DNA from: CALMZN01 sp964443785
GTDB lineage: Bacteria; Patescibacteriota; Patescibacteriia; UBA1558; GWA2-36-10
Direction of reading: 5' to 3'
Assembly: GCA_964443785.1 (NCBI GenBank)
Contig: CAYUER010000013.1
Span: 1 to 22,929 of the forward strand
DNA: 22,929 bases
This document shows positions 1-6,696 of the stretch, in pieces. The notes beneath the pieces are model-generated. The model did not search any database, was not told where the DNA came from, and saw only the letters and a list, made by a program, of their open reading frames with translations. How positions within the stretch are numbered: position 1 is the first letter of the stretch; each line of letters starts with the position of its first letter. Position numbers and translations under genes: made by a program.

Positions 1-32
1 AAAATTATTTGTTTTTTAGTAGCCATTTTCAA

Positions 33-61
33 TTGATTTAAAACTTTTAATGTAGTAAGAT
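33..61 (+). promoter_or_regulatory. Predicted promoter of the GtrA-like gene
   Basis: TTGATT at 33-38 and TAAGAT at 56-61 are separated by 17 nt. The same -10 hexamer recurs in the promoters at 6630 and 7289. The predicted start of transcription near 68 leaves a leader of about 43 nt before the ATG at 111. Confidence 0.5.
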
Positions 62-110
62 TATCTCAAAATGAGCTGAAAGTCAAAGTAAAATTAAGTT
101 AAAAATTAGT

Positions 111-509
111 ATGTTGGTTAAGTATTTTCAAGAAAATAAGGGACAAATGTTGCGCTATGCCGTAGTCGGTGGCACAGGAGCCATTGTTGACTTAGGCGCC
201 CTTTATATTTTGACAGAGTTTTTTCATTTTTATTATTTATGGTCGACCACTTTATCTTTTATTGTTTCTGCTTTATTAAATTTTTATTTTAATCGTCGTT
301 GGACCTTCAAGTCATCTGGCAATACCAAGAAACAATTGTTGATTTTTAGCTTTGTAGCTACCAGTGGCGTTGTGTTGAATGGGTTTATTATGTACATTTT
401 AGTTGATTGGTTAAAAATTTATTACATGTTGGCCAAAGTTTTTTCCGTGGGCATTGTCACTATTTGGAATTTTCTTTGGAATAAATATTTTACTTTTAGA
501 GTTAAATAA
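111..509 (+). CDS. GtrA-like multi-pass membrane protein
   Basis: This is a 132-residue protein with four predicted membrane segments (roughly residues 13-34, 40-60, 75-97 and 104-124). It has the usual GtrA features: an early AVVGGTGAIVDLG stretch, a basic FNRRWTF motif after helix 2, and a matching WNKYFTF motif near the C-terminus. GtrA/DPMS-like proteins are thought to help move polyprenyl-linked sugars across the membrane for surface glycan synthesis. No glycosyltransferase is adjacent, so the substrate is unknown. The ATG at 111 has no SD, like other housekeeping genes here. Length is normal for the family. The next gene starts 7 nt downstream and is probably co-transcribed. Confidence 0.85.
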   Translation: MLVKYFQENKGQMLRYAVVGGTGAIVDLGALYILTEFFHFYYLWSTTLSFIVSALLNFYFNRRWTFKSSGNTKKQLLIFSFVATSGVVLNGFIMYILVDWLKIYYMLAKVFSVGIVTIWNFLWNKYFTFRVK

Positions 510-516
510 TTTTTAT

Positions 517-1548
517 ATGAATGAAGCAAAATTTGCTAGTGCTTTGCTAGAGCCAGAAATCAAAAAATCTTCAAAGCCTGTAGAATTTCAAGGCATAAAT
601 AAAATACGGCATAATGTTGTCCACCCTTATATCGAGAGTCCCATAGATGGTGTATTAAAAGAGGGTGATAGTGTCGAAATTAGCGGTCTCGGACAGACCA
701 AGTCTTTGCTTTTTGGTGACTATCTGAGGCGCATGGGTGTTGCCTATGCTGATTATTATCGTGTCAGCAAGGGCGATCCCGCCAAAGATCAAAATGAAAT
801 ATTGAGAGACTTACACCAAGAAGCAATAAATAAAAGAACCAGAGCCGCTATTCGTAAGCATCAAGAATATACTAGGGAGAGTGCTACTCGTGACAATTTA
901 CAGCAAGAAACAGCTGATGATCATAGTCGGGTTTTTTTGAAAACAATAAACGATTTGGGTATTGATGGCTTGGGGGCCGAGCCTGTTCCCGAGCAGCTTG
1001 ATTATTTGGATGGCATTGATGAGATATTGACACTAGATCCAGAATCTTTGCAAAGTGGTGGAGAAAAAAGCGGCTCAGTTATTCGTTTTGGTATACAGAG
1101 ATCTTTTAAAGATAAAAAGAGAGAGGTGATTAGCGACCCTATTCGCTTTGTGCCGGAGATGCCAGAAATCGGGGTGTTATTTAGAGTTTTTATCAAAGAG
1201 AATTTGAGCGATTATATTGATGAAAAAACTGGAGAGAGTATTTGGCAAAAACTATTGGATATCAGGACTGCCAAAGCTAGAGCCAGCGGTATCGATCCTC
1301 AGGAATTTGCCAAGATTCAAAGAAACCAAGGCTTGTCATCAGTAGACAAAGTTTTGTCTGGTGGCGTCAAAGAGCAAATCAGAAGAGTGGTAAATATTTT
1401 GCAAAATGTACAAGATCAACTAAGAGCCTATATAACTTCACCTGATTTTCAAAAACAATCTCAAGCTGTGCAAGAGCAATTGCGTAGTGGTTTAGAAAAA
1501 ATGAAGATTGAGGAATTCTTATTAGCGCTAGATGATTTGAGAAAATAA
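517..1548 (+). CDS. Hypothetical protein, 343 aa
   Basis: I do not recognise a family. The reading frame is open further upstream (to 454), but that stretch overlaps the GtrA gene, so the ATG at 517, just after the GtrA stop, is the better start. The protein is soluble, highly charged and rich in Gln, Glu and Lys. It has no signal peptide or membrane segment. Residues around 110-150 and 275-343 look strongly helical, possibly coiled coil. Residues near 40-75 (ESPIDGVLKEGDSVEISGLG) look like a small beta-rich unit. The tight spacing to gtrA suggests one transcript ending at the hairpin at 1563. Function is unknown. Confidence 0.75.
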   Translation: MNEAKFASALLEPEIKKSSKPVEFQGINKIRHNVVHPYIESPIDGVLKEGDSVEISGLGQTKSLLFGDYLRRMGVAYADYYRVSKGDPAKDQNEILRDLHQEAINKRTRAAIRKHQEYTRESATRDNLQQETADDHSRVFLKTINDLGIDGLGAEPVPEQLDYLDGIDEILTLDPESLQSGGEKSGSVIRFGIQRSFKDKKREVISDPIRFVPEMPEIGVLFRVFIKENLSDYIDEKTGESIWQKLLDIRTAKARASGIDPQEFAKIQRNQGLSSVDKVLSGGVKEQIRRVVNILQNVQDQLRAYITSPDFQKQSQAVQEQLRSGLEKMKIEEFLLALDDLRK

Positions 1549-1562
1549 TTTTTTTCCAAAGG

Positions 1563-1594
1563 AAAAGGAGCTCTGCTTGGCAGTGCTCCTTTTT
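1563..1594. terminator. Rho-independent terminator between convergent genes
   Basis: An AAAAGGAGC arm pairs with GCTCCTTTT around an inner CTGC/GCAG stem and a 3-nt loop, and a T run follows on the plus strand. It lies between the stop at 1548 and the convergent small gene ending at 1606, so it may serve both strands. The T run is better on the plus strand. Confidence 0.8.
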
Positions 1595-1605
1595 GTTTGG
1601 TGAGC

Positions 1606-1869
1606 TCATGATTTGATCATGGCTCGCAGCTTGACGATTTCGATGAGGTGGACGTCCATCTCATCTCCGACCACCATCTGGACGGCAATGGTTGCCGGGT
1701 AGCTAGCCGACAGACCAGCTTCGATGAAGGTGGTGTGGTCATAGCAATTATCATGCTCCGGAAAAGCTTGGTTGAGGGCAGCGATAAGATCGCTGTCGTC
1801 CAGGTTTTGGGGGAAATTTTTGACAATTTCTCCCAGCAGTTGGTCCAGTGTTTTCATCACTTTACCCAA
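1606..1869 (-). CDS. Small orphan protein, 87 aa (GC-rich cassette gene)
   Basis: I do not recognise a family. It is a small acidic protein whose N-terminal half is helical (MKTLDQLLGEIV region) and whose C-terminal half alternates hydrophobic residues like a beta unit (ATIAVQMVVGDEMDVHLIEI). The TTG start at 1869 is preferred because a purine run AAGGGGGG lies 6 nt upstream. An ATG four codons later is the alternative. Base composition is clearly richer in GC than the flanking genes. It has its own promoter at 1911-1939 and ends near the hairpin at 1563. It is one of a set of small cassette-like genes in this window. Confidence 0.6.
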   Translation of the reverse strand: MGKVMKTLDQLLGEIVKNFPQNLDDSDLIAALNQAFPEHDNCYDHTTFIEAGLSASYPATIAVQMVVGDEMDVHLIEIVKLRAMIKS

Positions 1870-1910
1870 GGCTTGCCCCCCTTGTTGGCCGGCTTTTTAG
1901 AGTGGTCTAT

Positions 1911-1939
1911 TTTATACCATATTATAGGTATTTTGTCAA
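1911..1939 (-). promoter_or_regulatory. Sigma70-type promoter of the 87-aa gene
   Basis: Read on the minus strand, TTGACA (1939-1934), 17 nt, then TATAAA (1916-1911). The -35 begins only 2 nt after the hairpin that ends the upstream small gene. Confidence 0.75.
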
Positions 1940-1941
1940 GG

Positions 1942-1976
1942 AAAGAGCCTCGGACCATGGTGGCGCGAGGCTCTTT
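1942..1976 (-). terminator. Terminator of the 106-aa small gene
   Basis: An 11-bp perfect stem, AAAGAGCCTCG with CGAGGCTCTTT, around a 13-nt loop. The T-rich tail is short because the next promoter's TTGACA begins 2 nt later. Confidence 0.75.
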
Positions 1977-1981
1977 GGGGT

Positions 1982-2302
1982 TCAGCTGATCGACACTCTT
2001 GCTAGCAGCTTGAGGTCTTCAATGGTCAGGGAAATGATTTCCCGACCAACCTTGTCAATGACAAAATCGAACAGCTTGGTCCTCTTTTGGTGTCTGACCT
2101 CGGTCACGGCGGTGTTAGGGTCGGCAATCGTGTAGATAGTCAGCGATGTGTTCAGGGCGCTGTTCCAGCCAACGGAGAATCTTGTCATGATGAGCACTGC
2201 TATCTTGATGACGCAAATTAGTTCTTTGCGAATATCCAGGGGGATGTCGGAGAGCATCTGGCCGCTTGTTGACAGTTGGGGCAATTTGTTTTGATTAGTC
2301 AT
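1982..2302 (-). CDS. Small orphan protein, 106 aa (GC-rich cassette gene)
   Basis: I do not recognise a family. It has no signal peptide. A central hydrophobic patch (residues about 28-42, ELICVIKIAVLIM) could be a buried helix or strand. The C-terminal third (KLFDFVIDKVGREIISLTIE) looks like alternating strand and helix. The ATG at 2302 is supported by a GGGAGG SD about 7 nt upstream, unlike the SD-less housekeeping genes around it. It has a promoter (2363-2391) and terminator (1942-1976) of its own, so it forms a complete cassette. A distant likeness of its C-terminal end to that of the gene at 5257 is possible but weak. Confidence 0.65.
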   Translation of the reverse strand: MTNQNKLPQLSTSGQMLSDIPLDIRKELICVIKIAVLIMTRFSVGWNSALNTSLTIYTIADPNTAVTEVRHQKRTKLFDFVIDKVGREIISLTIEDLKLLARVSIS

Positions 2303-2362
2303 GGACTTGCCTCCCGGTAAAAGACGAGTGTTTGAGGGTGAAACGATCGGATAGAATATCTA

Positions 2363-2391
2363 TTTATATTATATCTTATATGTTTTGTCAA
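2363..2391 (-). promoter_or_regulatory. Sigma70-type promoter of the 106-aa gene
   Basis: On the minus strand TTGACA (2391-2386) and TATAAA (2368-2363) are 17 nt apart, the same layout as the promoter at 1911. The -35 follows the upstream terminator stem by 2 nt. Confidence 0.78.
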
Positions 2392-2393
2392 TA

Positions 2394-2422
2394 AAAGAGG
2401 CCCCGCATAGCGGGGCCTCTTT
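2394..2422 (-). terminator. Terminator of the transketolase-PGI/PMI operon
   Basis: A perfect 13-bp stem (AAAGAGGCCCCGC with GCGGGGCCTCTTT) with a 3-nt loop. It starts 6 nt after the PGI/PMI stop codon and runs into TTTTATTGACA on the minus strand, so its T tract abuts the next promoter. Confidence 0.9.
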
Positions 2423-2427
2423 GATTT

Positions 2428-3342
2428 TTAAATCATTTTTTTGAATTGTTCAACCATGGGTACTGGATCGGGGTCAACATGATATTTTTCCGCTAGATAT
2501 AATGAGGTCCAGTCAGCCAGTAGCATATTATCAAAGATTGCTTGCCAGCGATTTTTTCCTTTGAGTGCGAGAGAGATTTGCTGCAATTTTTCTTTTTTAT
2601 ATAATTTTTTTATCACTTTTAGTCTTTTGTTGATACTGGGATGATCATTTTTGTCCTCCAGGTAAATGATAGTAAAATTATCTGATAATTTTTGAGTAGA
2701 ATGATTGCGGTCAAAGCCGGTCATTTCATTGTGGTTGAGCTCGGGCAAGACATTATAAAAAGCTGGCACCTTGGTATTTTCGTTGAATTTTATTTTCCAA
2801 GTAAAAGCTAGAGCAGTATTTTGTCGAGAGGCATAGATGATTGGCGTTTTTTGGAATAATTGCTTGGCCATTTTTTTGCCATTTTTTTCTTGGGCTTTTG
2901 TTTTTAAGGATTGAGATAGCTGAAAGCTTTCTTGGAGCATTTTCTTTTCGTCCATGGCTTTGAGTAGGGCGCGTAGATTGAGACCGATAGCTTGGCGAGG
3001 TTGGATTTGCCAATCGGGCATCTGGATGTAGGGCAAATTGTTTTGCTGGGCAATGCTAATCAGCTTGCCACCAGTAGCGATGACCAAAACATTTAATTTA
3101 TTTTTTAATGCCAGCTCCAAGCCACTGATCACTTCTTCGGTGTTACCAGAGTAGGAGTTGGCAATGATTAGATATTTTTTGAGTTTGCTGAGTGACCAAG
3201 TCGGCAGTCCGTAGTCTTGGTGCACATGGATACTGAGCTCTGGTTTGACAGCTAGTAGCAAGTCAGCCGCTAGATGTGAGCCACCCATGCCTAGGACTAC
3301 AAAGTCTTTATATTTTTTAAAATATTTTTTATTTTCAATTTT
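2428..3342 (-). CDS. Bifunctional phosphoglucose/phosphomannose isomerase, 5' end in gap
   Basis: This is a SIS-domain sugar isomerase of the PGI/PMI type, interconverting glucose-6-P or mannose-6-P with fructose-6-P. The visible 304 residues carry the first SIS sugar-phosphate loop (VLGMGGSHLAADLL), the second (NSYSGNTEEVISGL), and the C-terminal bact-PGI motif PELNHNEMTGF, which includes the family's conserved Glu and Asn region. The N-terminus (probably 20-30 residues) is lost in the N run. The apparent open frame through the gap into transketolase is an artefact of the N placeholder. It is last in an operon with the split transketolase, linking glycolysis and the pentose phosphate pathway. 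Confidence 0.88.
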   Translation of the reverse strand, partial: KIENKKYFKKYKDFVVLGMGGSHLAADLLLAVKPELSIHVHQDYGLPTWSLSKLKKYLIIANSYSGNTEEVISGLELALKNKLNVLVIATGGKLISIAQQNNLPYIQMPDWQIQPRQAIGLNLRALLKAMDEKKMLQESFQLSQSLKTKAQEKNGKKMAKQLFQKTPIIYASRQNTALAFTWKIKFNENTKVPAFYNVLPELNHNEMTGFDRNHSTQKLSDNFTIIYLEDKNDHPSINKRLKVIKKLYKKEKLQQISLALKGKNRWQAIFDNMLLADWTSLYLAEKYHVDPDPVPMVEQFKKMI

Positions 3343-3442
3343 NNNNNNNNNNNNNNNNNNNNNNNNNNNNNNNNNNNNNNNNNNNNNNNNNNNNNNNNNN
3401 NNNNNNNNNNNNNNNNNNNNNNNNNNNNNNNNNNNNNNNNNN
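3343..3442. other. Assembly gap (100 N) inside the carbohydrate operon
   Basis: Exactly 100 N. From the family lengths of the two truncated proteins, roughly 70 residues of transketolase C and 20-30 of PGI/PMI are missing. The true gap is therefore probably nearer 280 nt than 100. Confidence 0.9.
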
Positions 3443-4161
3443 GAAGCCAAAATAGTTTTTTGATCCAATGGTTTGATAGTGTGGCAGTTGATGACTTCGG
3501 CGCTAATGTTTTCGCTGGCTAATTTTTTGGCAGCTGCCAGAGCTTCAGAGACCATTGAGCCACAGGCAATCAAAGTGATATCTTGTCCTTTTTTGAGGAC
3601 TTGGGCCTGCCCAATTTTGAAAGGACTTTTTTCATTAGTAAATACAGCAGTATTTTGTCTGCTTAATCTCAGGTATACGGGACCATTGTATGCAATAGCA
3701 GCTGCTAGTGCTTTTTTAGTTTCATGATAATCAGCTGGTGCGATGACTACCAAGTTTGGTAGACAGCGAGTGATAGCGATATCTTCGAGAGCTTGGTGGC
3801 TAGCACCATCTTCACCAGCACCTAGGCCAGTATGTGAGCCAATAATTTTGACATTGGCTTTGGAGTAGCAGACACTTACTCTGAGCTGATCCCAATTGCG
3901 GCCAGGAGAAAATGCAGCAAAGCTAGCGGCGATCGGCACTTTGCCAGCAAGGGCTAGGCCAGCAGCTACACCCAACATATTTTGCTCAGCCACACCAACT
4001 TCTACAAATCTTTCGGGATATTTTTTGGCAAAGTCTGAAACCCTAGTTGATTCAGCTAGGTCTGCTGAAACTACTACTAGGTTTTTATTTTTTCTGGCTA
4101 GATTCACCAGGGCCTCGCCAAAAGCATCGCGAGTTGATTTAGCTTGTAATTCTTTTGCCAT
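3443..4161 (-). CDS. Transketolase C-terminal subunit, 3' end in gap
   Basis: This is the pyrimidine-binding half of a split transketolase, which transfers two-carbon ketol units using thiamine diphosphate. The visible 239 residues include the SADLAEST region, the VGVAEQNMLGVAAGLA motif with the catalytic Glu that activates ThDP, and GSHTGLGAGEDGASHQALED. The ATG at 4161 lies 1 nt after the stop of the N-terminal subunit, so the two are translationally coupled. The C-terminal domain runs into the N run and about 70 residues are unseen. Split transketolases are common in archaea and CPR bacteria. Confidence 0.9.
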
Positions 4162-4162
4162 A

Positions 4163-4996
4163 TTATACTATTTGTTTTAATTCATCGAGAGCTTGTTTGG
4201 CTTGTTTTTGATCGGGGGCTTTACCGTGCCATTCAAATTTATTTTCCATAAAAGAAACACCCTTACCCGCTATAGTTTTGGCGAGTATGACTACTGGTCC
4301 CTTTTGATAATTTTGTGCTTGCTTGATAGTTTGGATAATTTTTTTATAATCATGCCCACTCATGTCCAATACTTTCCAGCCAAAGGATTCGTATTTTTTA
4401 CGCAAAGATAATAGTGGCATGATATCTTGGGTGCGTCCATCTATTTGGATGCCATTGCAGTCCACTATGTTGATCAGATTGTTGAGCTTGTATTTATGAG
4501 CGGTCATGACAGCCTCCCAGAGCTGACCTTCGTTGTGTTCAGCATCGCTAGTGATGCAAAAGATGTGGTATTTAGCTTTATCTATTTTAGCAGCTAGGGC
4601 CATGCCGACAGCTTGGGAAATGCCCTGACCTAGTGGACCACTAGAATTTTCTACACCCGGTAAAGATAAATTATGTGGGTGGCCCTGGAGGCGGCTATTT
4701 ATTTTGCGCAAAGATTTGAACTCGACCAATGGAAAATAGCCAGCCCGTCCCAAGCTAGCATAGAGCACTGGACAGTAGTGACCACAAGATAAGACCAATC
4801 TATCACGTAATGGTGACTGGGGCTTCAAGGCAGTGTGGTTTAAAATATAAAAGTATAAAACAGTAAAAATATCACTCATGCCCAGAGCGCCAGCTGGATG
4901 TCCAGAGCCAGCTTTTTCTAGCATGATGATGATATCTTGCCTGATTTGATTAGCTATTTTTTTTAGCTCCTTGATTGATGATTTTTTAGCCAGCAT
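4163..4996 (-). CDS. Transketolase N-terminal (ThDP-binding) subunit
   Basis: This 277-residue protein is the PP-domain half of a split transketolase. AGSGHPAGALGMSDI (29-43), GHPHN (105-109) and GPLGQGISQAVGMA (120-133) are family signatures. The ThDP/Mg motif, usually GDG...N, reads SDA at 150-152 with N181 (VDCNGIQIDG). The metal-ligand Asp and Asn are kept, but both glycines are replaced (by Ser and Ala). Length is normal for the separate subunit. The ATG at 4996 has no SD. It is first in an operon with the C subunit and PGI/PMI, probably driven by the extended -10 promoter at 5016. Confidence 0.9.
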   Translation of the reverse strand: MLAKKSSIKELKKIANQIRQDIIIMLEKAGSGHPAGALGMSDIFTVLYFYILNHTALKPQSPLRDRLVLSCGHYCPVLYASLGRAGYFPLVEFKSLRKINSRLQGHPHNLSLPGVENSSGPLGQGISQAVGMALAAKIDKAKYHIFCITSDAEHNEGQLWEAVMTAHKYKLNNLINIVDCNGIQIDGRTQDIMPLLSLRKKYESFGWKVLDMSGHDYKKIIQTIKQAQNYQKGPVVILAKTIAGKGVSFMENKFEWHGKAPDQKQAKQALDELKQIV

Positions 4997-5015
4997 TTTA
5001 TTTTTTTACAAAGTT

Positions 5016-5044
5016 AGTATATCAAAATTTGTGTTTATTTAACA
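5016..5044 (-). promoter_or_regulatory. Probable extended -10 promoter of the transketolase operon
   Basis: On the minus strand TGA-TATACT (hexamer at 5021-5016) forms an extended -10 about 20 nt upstream of the ATG at 4996. The -35 position (5044-5039, TGTTAA) is poor and falls inside a copy of the TTTATTTAACAGGGT repeat. Confidence 0.45.
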
Positions 5045-5048
5045 GGGT
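5034..5048. repeat. Short dispersed motif, copy 1
   Basis: TTTATTTAACAGGGT matches 5169-5183 with one mismatch. A third copy is at 20833-20847. All lie in AT-rich intergenic DNA. This copy overlaps the -35 region of the transketolase promoter and is followed by an inverted copy of its core (CCCCATTAAATAA, 5052-5064). Confidence 0.5.
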
Positions 5049-5062
5049 TCACCCCATTAAAT

Positions 5063-5089
5063 AATTTTTTAAGCAAAGCTTAAAAAATT
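5063..5089. repeat. Perfect 12-bp AT-rich inverted repeat
   Basis: AATTTTTTAAGC and GCTTAAAAAATT flank a 3-nt loop. It lies upstream of the transketolase promoter with no adjoining gene end, so it is not obviously a terminator. The AT-rich stretch 5090-5160 beside it shows no gene. Confidence 0.6.
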
Positions 5090-5160
5090 GAAATAGACTT
5101 CTTTTTTATTTAAAAAAATTTGGCGAATAATATTTTTTTATTTTAATTTATATTGCCTCA

Positions 5161-5183
5161 TAAATAAATTTATTTAACGGGGT
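5161..5183. repeat. 16-bp perfect palindrome overlapping dispersed motif copy 2
   Basis: TAAATAAATTTATTTA (5161-5176) is its own reverse complement. It overlaps TTTATTTAACGGGGT (5169-5183), the second copy of the dispersed motif, just before the terminator of the small gene at 5257. Confidence 0.5.
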
Positions 5184-5193
5184 AAATAAAAAA

Positions 5194-5232
5194 CTCACCC
5201 AAGTATCCTGATAGGATTATGACTTGGGTGAG
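5194..5232 (-). terminator. Terminator of the 78-aa small gene
   Basis: An 11-bp stem (CTCACCCAAGT with ACTTGGGTGAG) encloses an inner ATCCT/AGGAT stem. On the minus strand it is followed by TTTTTTA. Confidence 0.85.
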
Positions 5233-5256
5233 CAGTATCGCGACCATCATTGGTCT

Positions 5257-5493
5257 TTAGTCGCAGAGATGTACTTCCCTGATGCGAGTGAGCGGGATGT
5301 CCACGAAGCGGCGACTGGGCAGGCTGAGGCGGAAAATGCAATCATCGGGGTTGAAGTACTCAACTCGCGGCTCGTTGATGGATTCGGTCGATCCATCGGG
5401 AGTAGCTACAACCAGCAGCTTGATCTCGTCAAAGTTATTGATCAGCTGATCTTTGAGCTCCAGCTGATCTTGGCTCAGATCTTTTAGTGGCAT
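5257..5493 (-). CDS. Small orphan protein, 78 aa (GC-rich cassette gene)
   Basis: I do not recognise a family. The frame could start at a GTG at 5499, but the SD (GAGGGG) abuts that codon and is 6 nt from the ATG at 5493, so the ATG is preferred. The protein begins with a charged helix (LSQDQLELKDQLINN) followed by alternating beta-like segments (IKLLVVATPDG, RVEYFNPDDCIFRLSL, FVDIPLTRI). It has no signal peptide. It has its own TTGACA promoter (5539-5571) and terminator (5194-5232). It is richer in GC than the DsbA and transketolase genes on either side. Its layout matches the other small cassettes here. Confidence 0.65.
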   Translation of the reverse strand: MPLKDLSQDQLELKDQLINNFDEIKLLVVATPDGSTESINEPRVEYFNPDDCIFRLSLPSRRFVDIPLTRIREVHLCD

Positions 5494-5538
5494 ATTCACC
5501 CCCTCTGGTGTTTTGCTAAATGAGAAAGGACAGGAGAC

Positions 5539-5571
5539 TTTATATTAATAAAATTTCTAAGCTCTTGTCAA
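5539..5571 (-). promoter_or_regulatory. Promoter of the 78-aa small gene
   Basis: TTGACA on the minus strand at 5571-5566. Two -10 candidates follow: TAATAT (5547-5542) at 18 nt spacing and TATAAA (5544-5539) at 21 nt. The first spacing is more usual. Confidence 0.55.
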
Positions 5572-5592
5572 TTTTTTGGTAATAAAAAATAT

Positions 5593-5626
5593 CCAGCCCA
5601 GCCTCTTAGCTAAGAGGCTGGGCTGG
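5593..5626 (-). terminator. Terminator of the DsbA-like gene: perfect 34-nt palindrome
   Basis: CCAGCCCAGCCTCTTAG is followed directly by its exact reverse complement, giving about a 15-bp stem. ATATTTTTTATT follows on the minus strand. It lies 17 nt after the stop of the gene at 5643. Confidence 0.9.
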
Positions 5627-5642
5627 GTGGATAGAAAAAATA

Positions 5643-6392
5643 TTATTTTACTAAACCGTCCAATATTTTTTTGACTTCAGCAATAGGGTAGGCTCCGTTG
5701 ATTGGAATTTTTTGGTCACCGACCAAAATCACACTGTAGGGAGTGCCCTGAGCACCGGCATCCTGAGCTTGATTGGAGTGATCAGAAACTTTGTTAGCAT
5801 ATTTACCAGAGTTTAGACAATCATTGAATTTGTTGCTATCCAAGCCTAGGCTTTTGACAGTATCGCCTAGCTGAGCCACGGTTGGCTTGCTACTGACATA
5901 GAGCTTGTCCATAAAGGCCCAAACTTTGTCATTGCCACCTAGCTCGCCAACACATTCGATGGCCTCAGCTTTTTTGGGTGCTTCAGGATGCAAAGAGGCT
6001 AGAGGAAAGTGGCGATAACCCCACTTGACCTTGCCATCATAGTCTTTCATGATTTGTTTCATAGTAGCATGAAAGTTGGTGCAAAATGGGCAATCAGCAT
6101 CAGAAAATTCTATAATACTGATTTTAGCTTTGTCATCACCAGTGACCCAGTCATCTTTGCCCAGTGGTTTGATCACGATCTCAGCAGCCTGAGCTCCATT
6201 GTCTGGTAGATTGCCAGCGTTGTTTACTATATTGTCGTTATCTTTTTTAGTGAGATCTTTGATATCAAATTTGCCCAACAACAATACAAAGAAACCAATA
6301 ATGAACATAGCAGCAATGCCAATGAACAAACCTAGTTTAAAAGCGGCGCTTGAAGGTAAATTTTCAATCAAGCCTTTATTATTTTCACTCAT
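5643..6392 (-). CDS. Membrane-anchored DsbA-like thiol oxidoreductase
   Basis: This 249-residue protein has a thioredoxin-fold domain of the DsbA/Thioredoxin_4 type. It has a cytoplasmic tail, one membrane anchor at about residues 18-40, and a linker. The domain carries the redox motif CPFC at 101-104 (after IIEFSDAD) and a cis-proline loop, GTPYS, near 216-220. It probably forms or shuffles disulfide bonds in proteins outside the membrane. Other cysteines (ECVGE and the NDCLN region) may form a second pair. The ATG at 6392 has no SD. A strong promoter (6434-6462) and terminator (5593-5626) make it a single-gene unit. Length is normal for CPR homologues. Confidence 0.9.
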   Translation of the reverse strand: MSENNKGLIENLPSSAAFKLGLFIGIAAMFIIGFFVLLLGKFDIKDLTKKDNDNIVNNAGNLPDNGAQAAEIVIKPLGKDDWVTGDDKAKISIIEFSDADCPFCTNFHATMKQIMKDYDGKVKWGYRHFPLASLHPEAPKKAEAIECVGELGGNDKVWAFMDKLYVSSKPTVAQLGDTVKSLGLDSNKFNDCLNSGKYANKVSDHSNQAQDAGAQGTPYSVILVGDQKIPINGAYPIAEVKKILDGLVK

Positions 6393-6433
6393 ATTTTTTT
6401 GTTTACTTAATTATTTTGCTTAAAAGTTTGTAA

Positions 6434-6462
6434 ATTATAGCAATTTATAAATTTTGTGGCAA
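6434..6462 (-). promoter_or_regulatory. Sigma70-type promoter of the DsbA-like gene
   Basis: On the minus strand TTGCCA (6462-6457), 17 nt, then consensus TATAAT (6439-6434). The leader is about 40 nt. Confidence 0.8.
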
Positions 6463-6629
6463 GTTTTTATTTATATTTTTTCGGTCTTTTGATCAGCTCA
6501 TGAACACTGAGTTTAGTCTTTGATTTTGAGCGTGCAAAATAATTTTTTTTATTTAATTTTACTGACAATTTTGTCATTTTTTCTGCTAGTAGCTAGCCAG
6601 TCAAAAAACTGGCTACTCACCCAGTATGG
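6463..6629. other. AT-rich intergenic region with two small hairpins
   Basis: No gene is visible between the divergent DsbA-like and 3D-domain genes. TGACA/TGTCA around ATTT (about 6562-6576) and TAGCCAG/CTGGCTA (6594-6600 and 6609-6615) can form small hairpins. Neither has a clear T run. Confidence 0.5.
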
Positions 6630-6658
6630 TTGACAAAAAAGCTAATATATGCTAAGAT
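6630..6658 (+). promoter_or_regulatory. Promoter of the 3D-domain protein gene
   Basis: TTGACA at 6630-6635, 17 nt, and TAAGAT at 6653-6658. The ATG at 6697 follows a roughly 33-nt leader containing ACGGGGTTTTTT. Confidence 0.78.
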
Positions 6659-6696
6659 AATCCATCCCTTAATACGGGGTTTTTTAATAGACAAAT

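Noticed and set aside
454..516. Upstream extension of the 343-aa protein
   Set aside because: It overlaps the end of the GtrA gene. The ATG at 517 follows that gene's stop.
2428..4161. One 577-residue transketolase-isomerase fusion protein
   Set aside because: The frame is continuous only because 100 N separate two truncated genes. Annotated as two partial genes.
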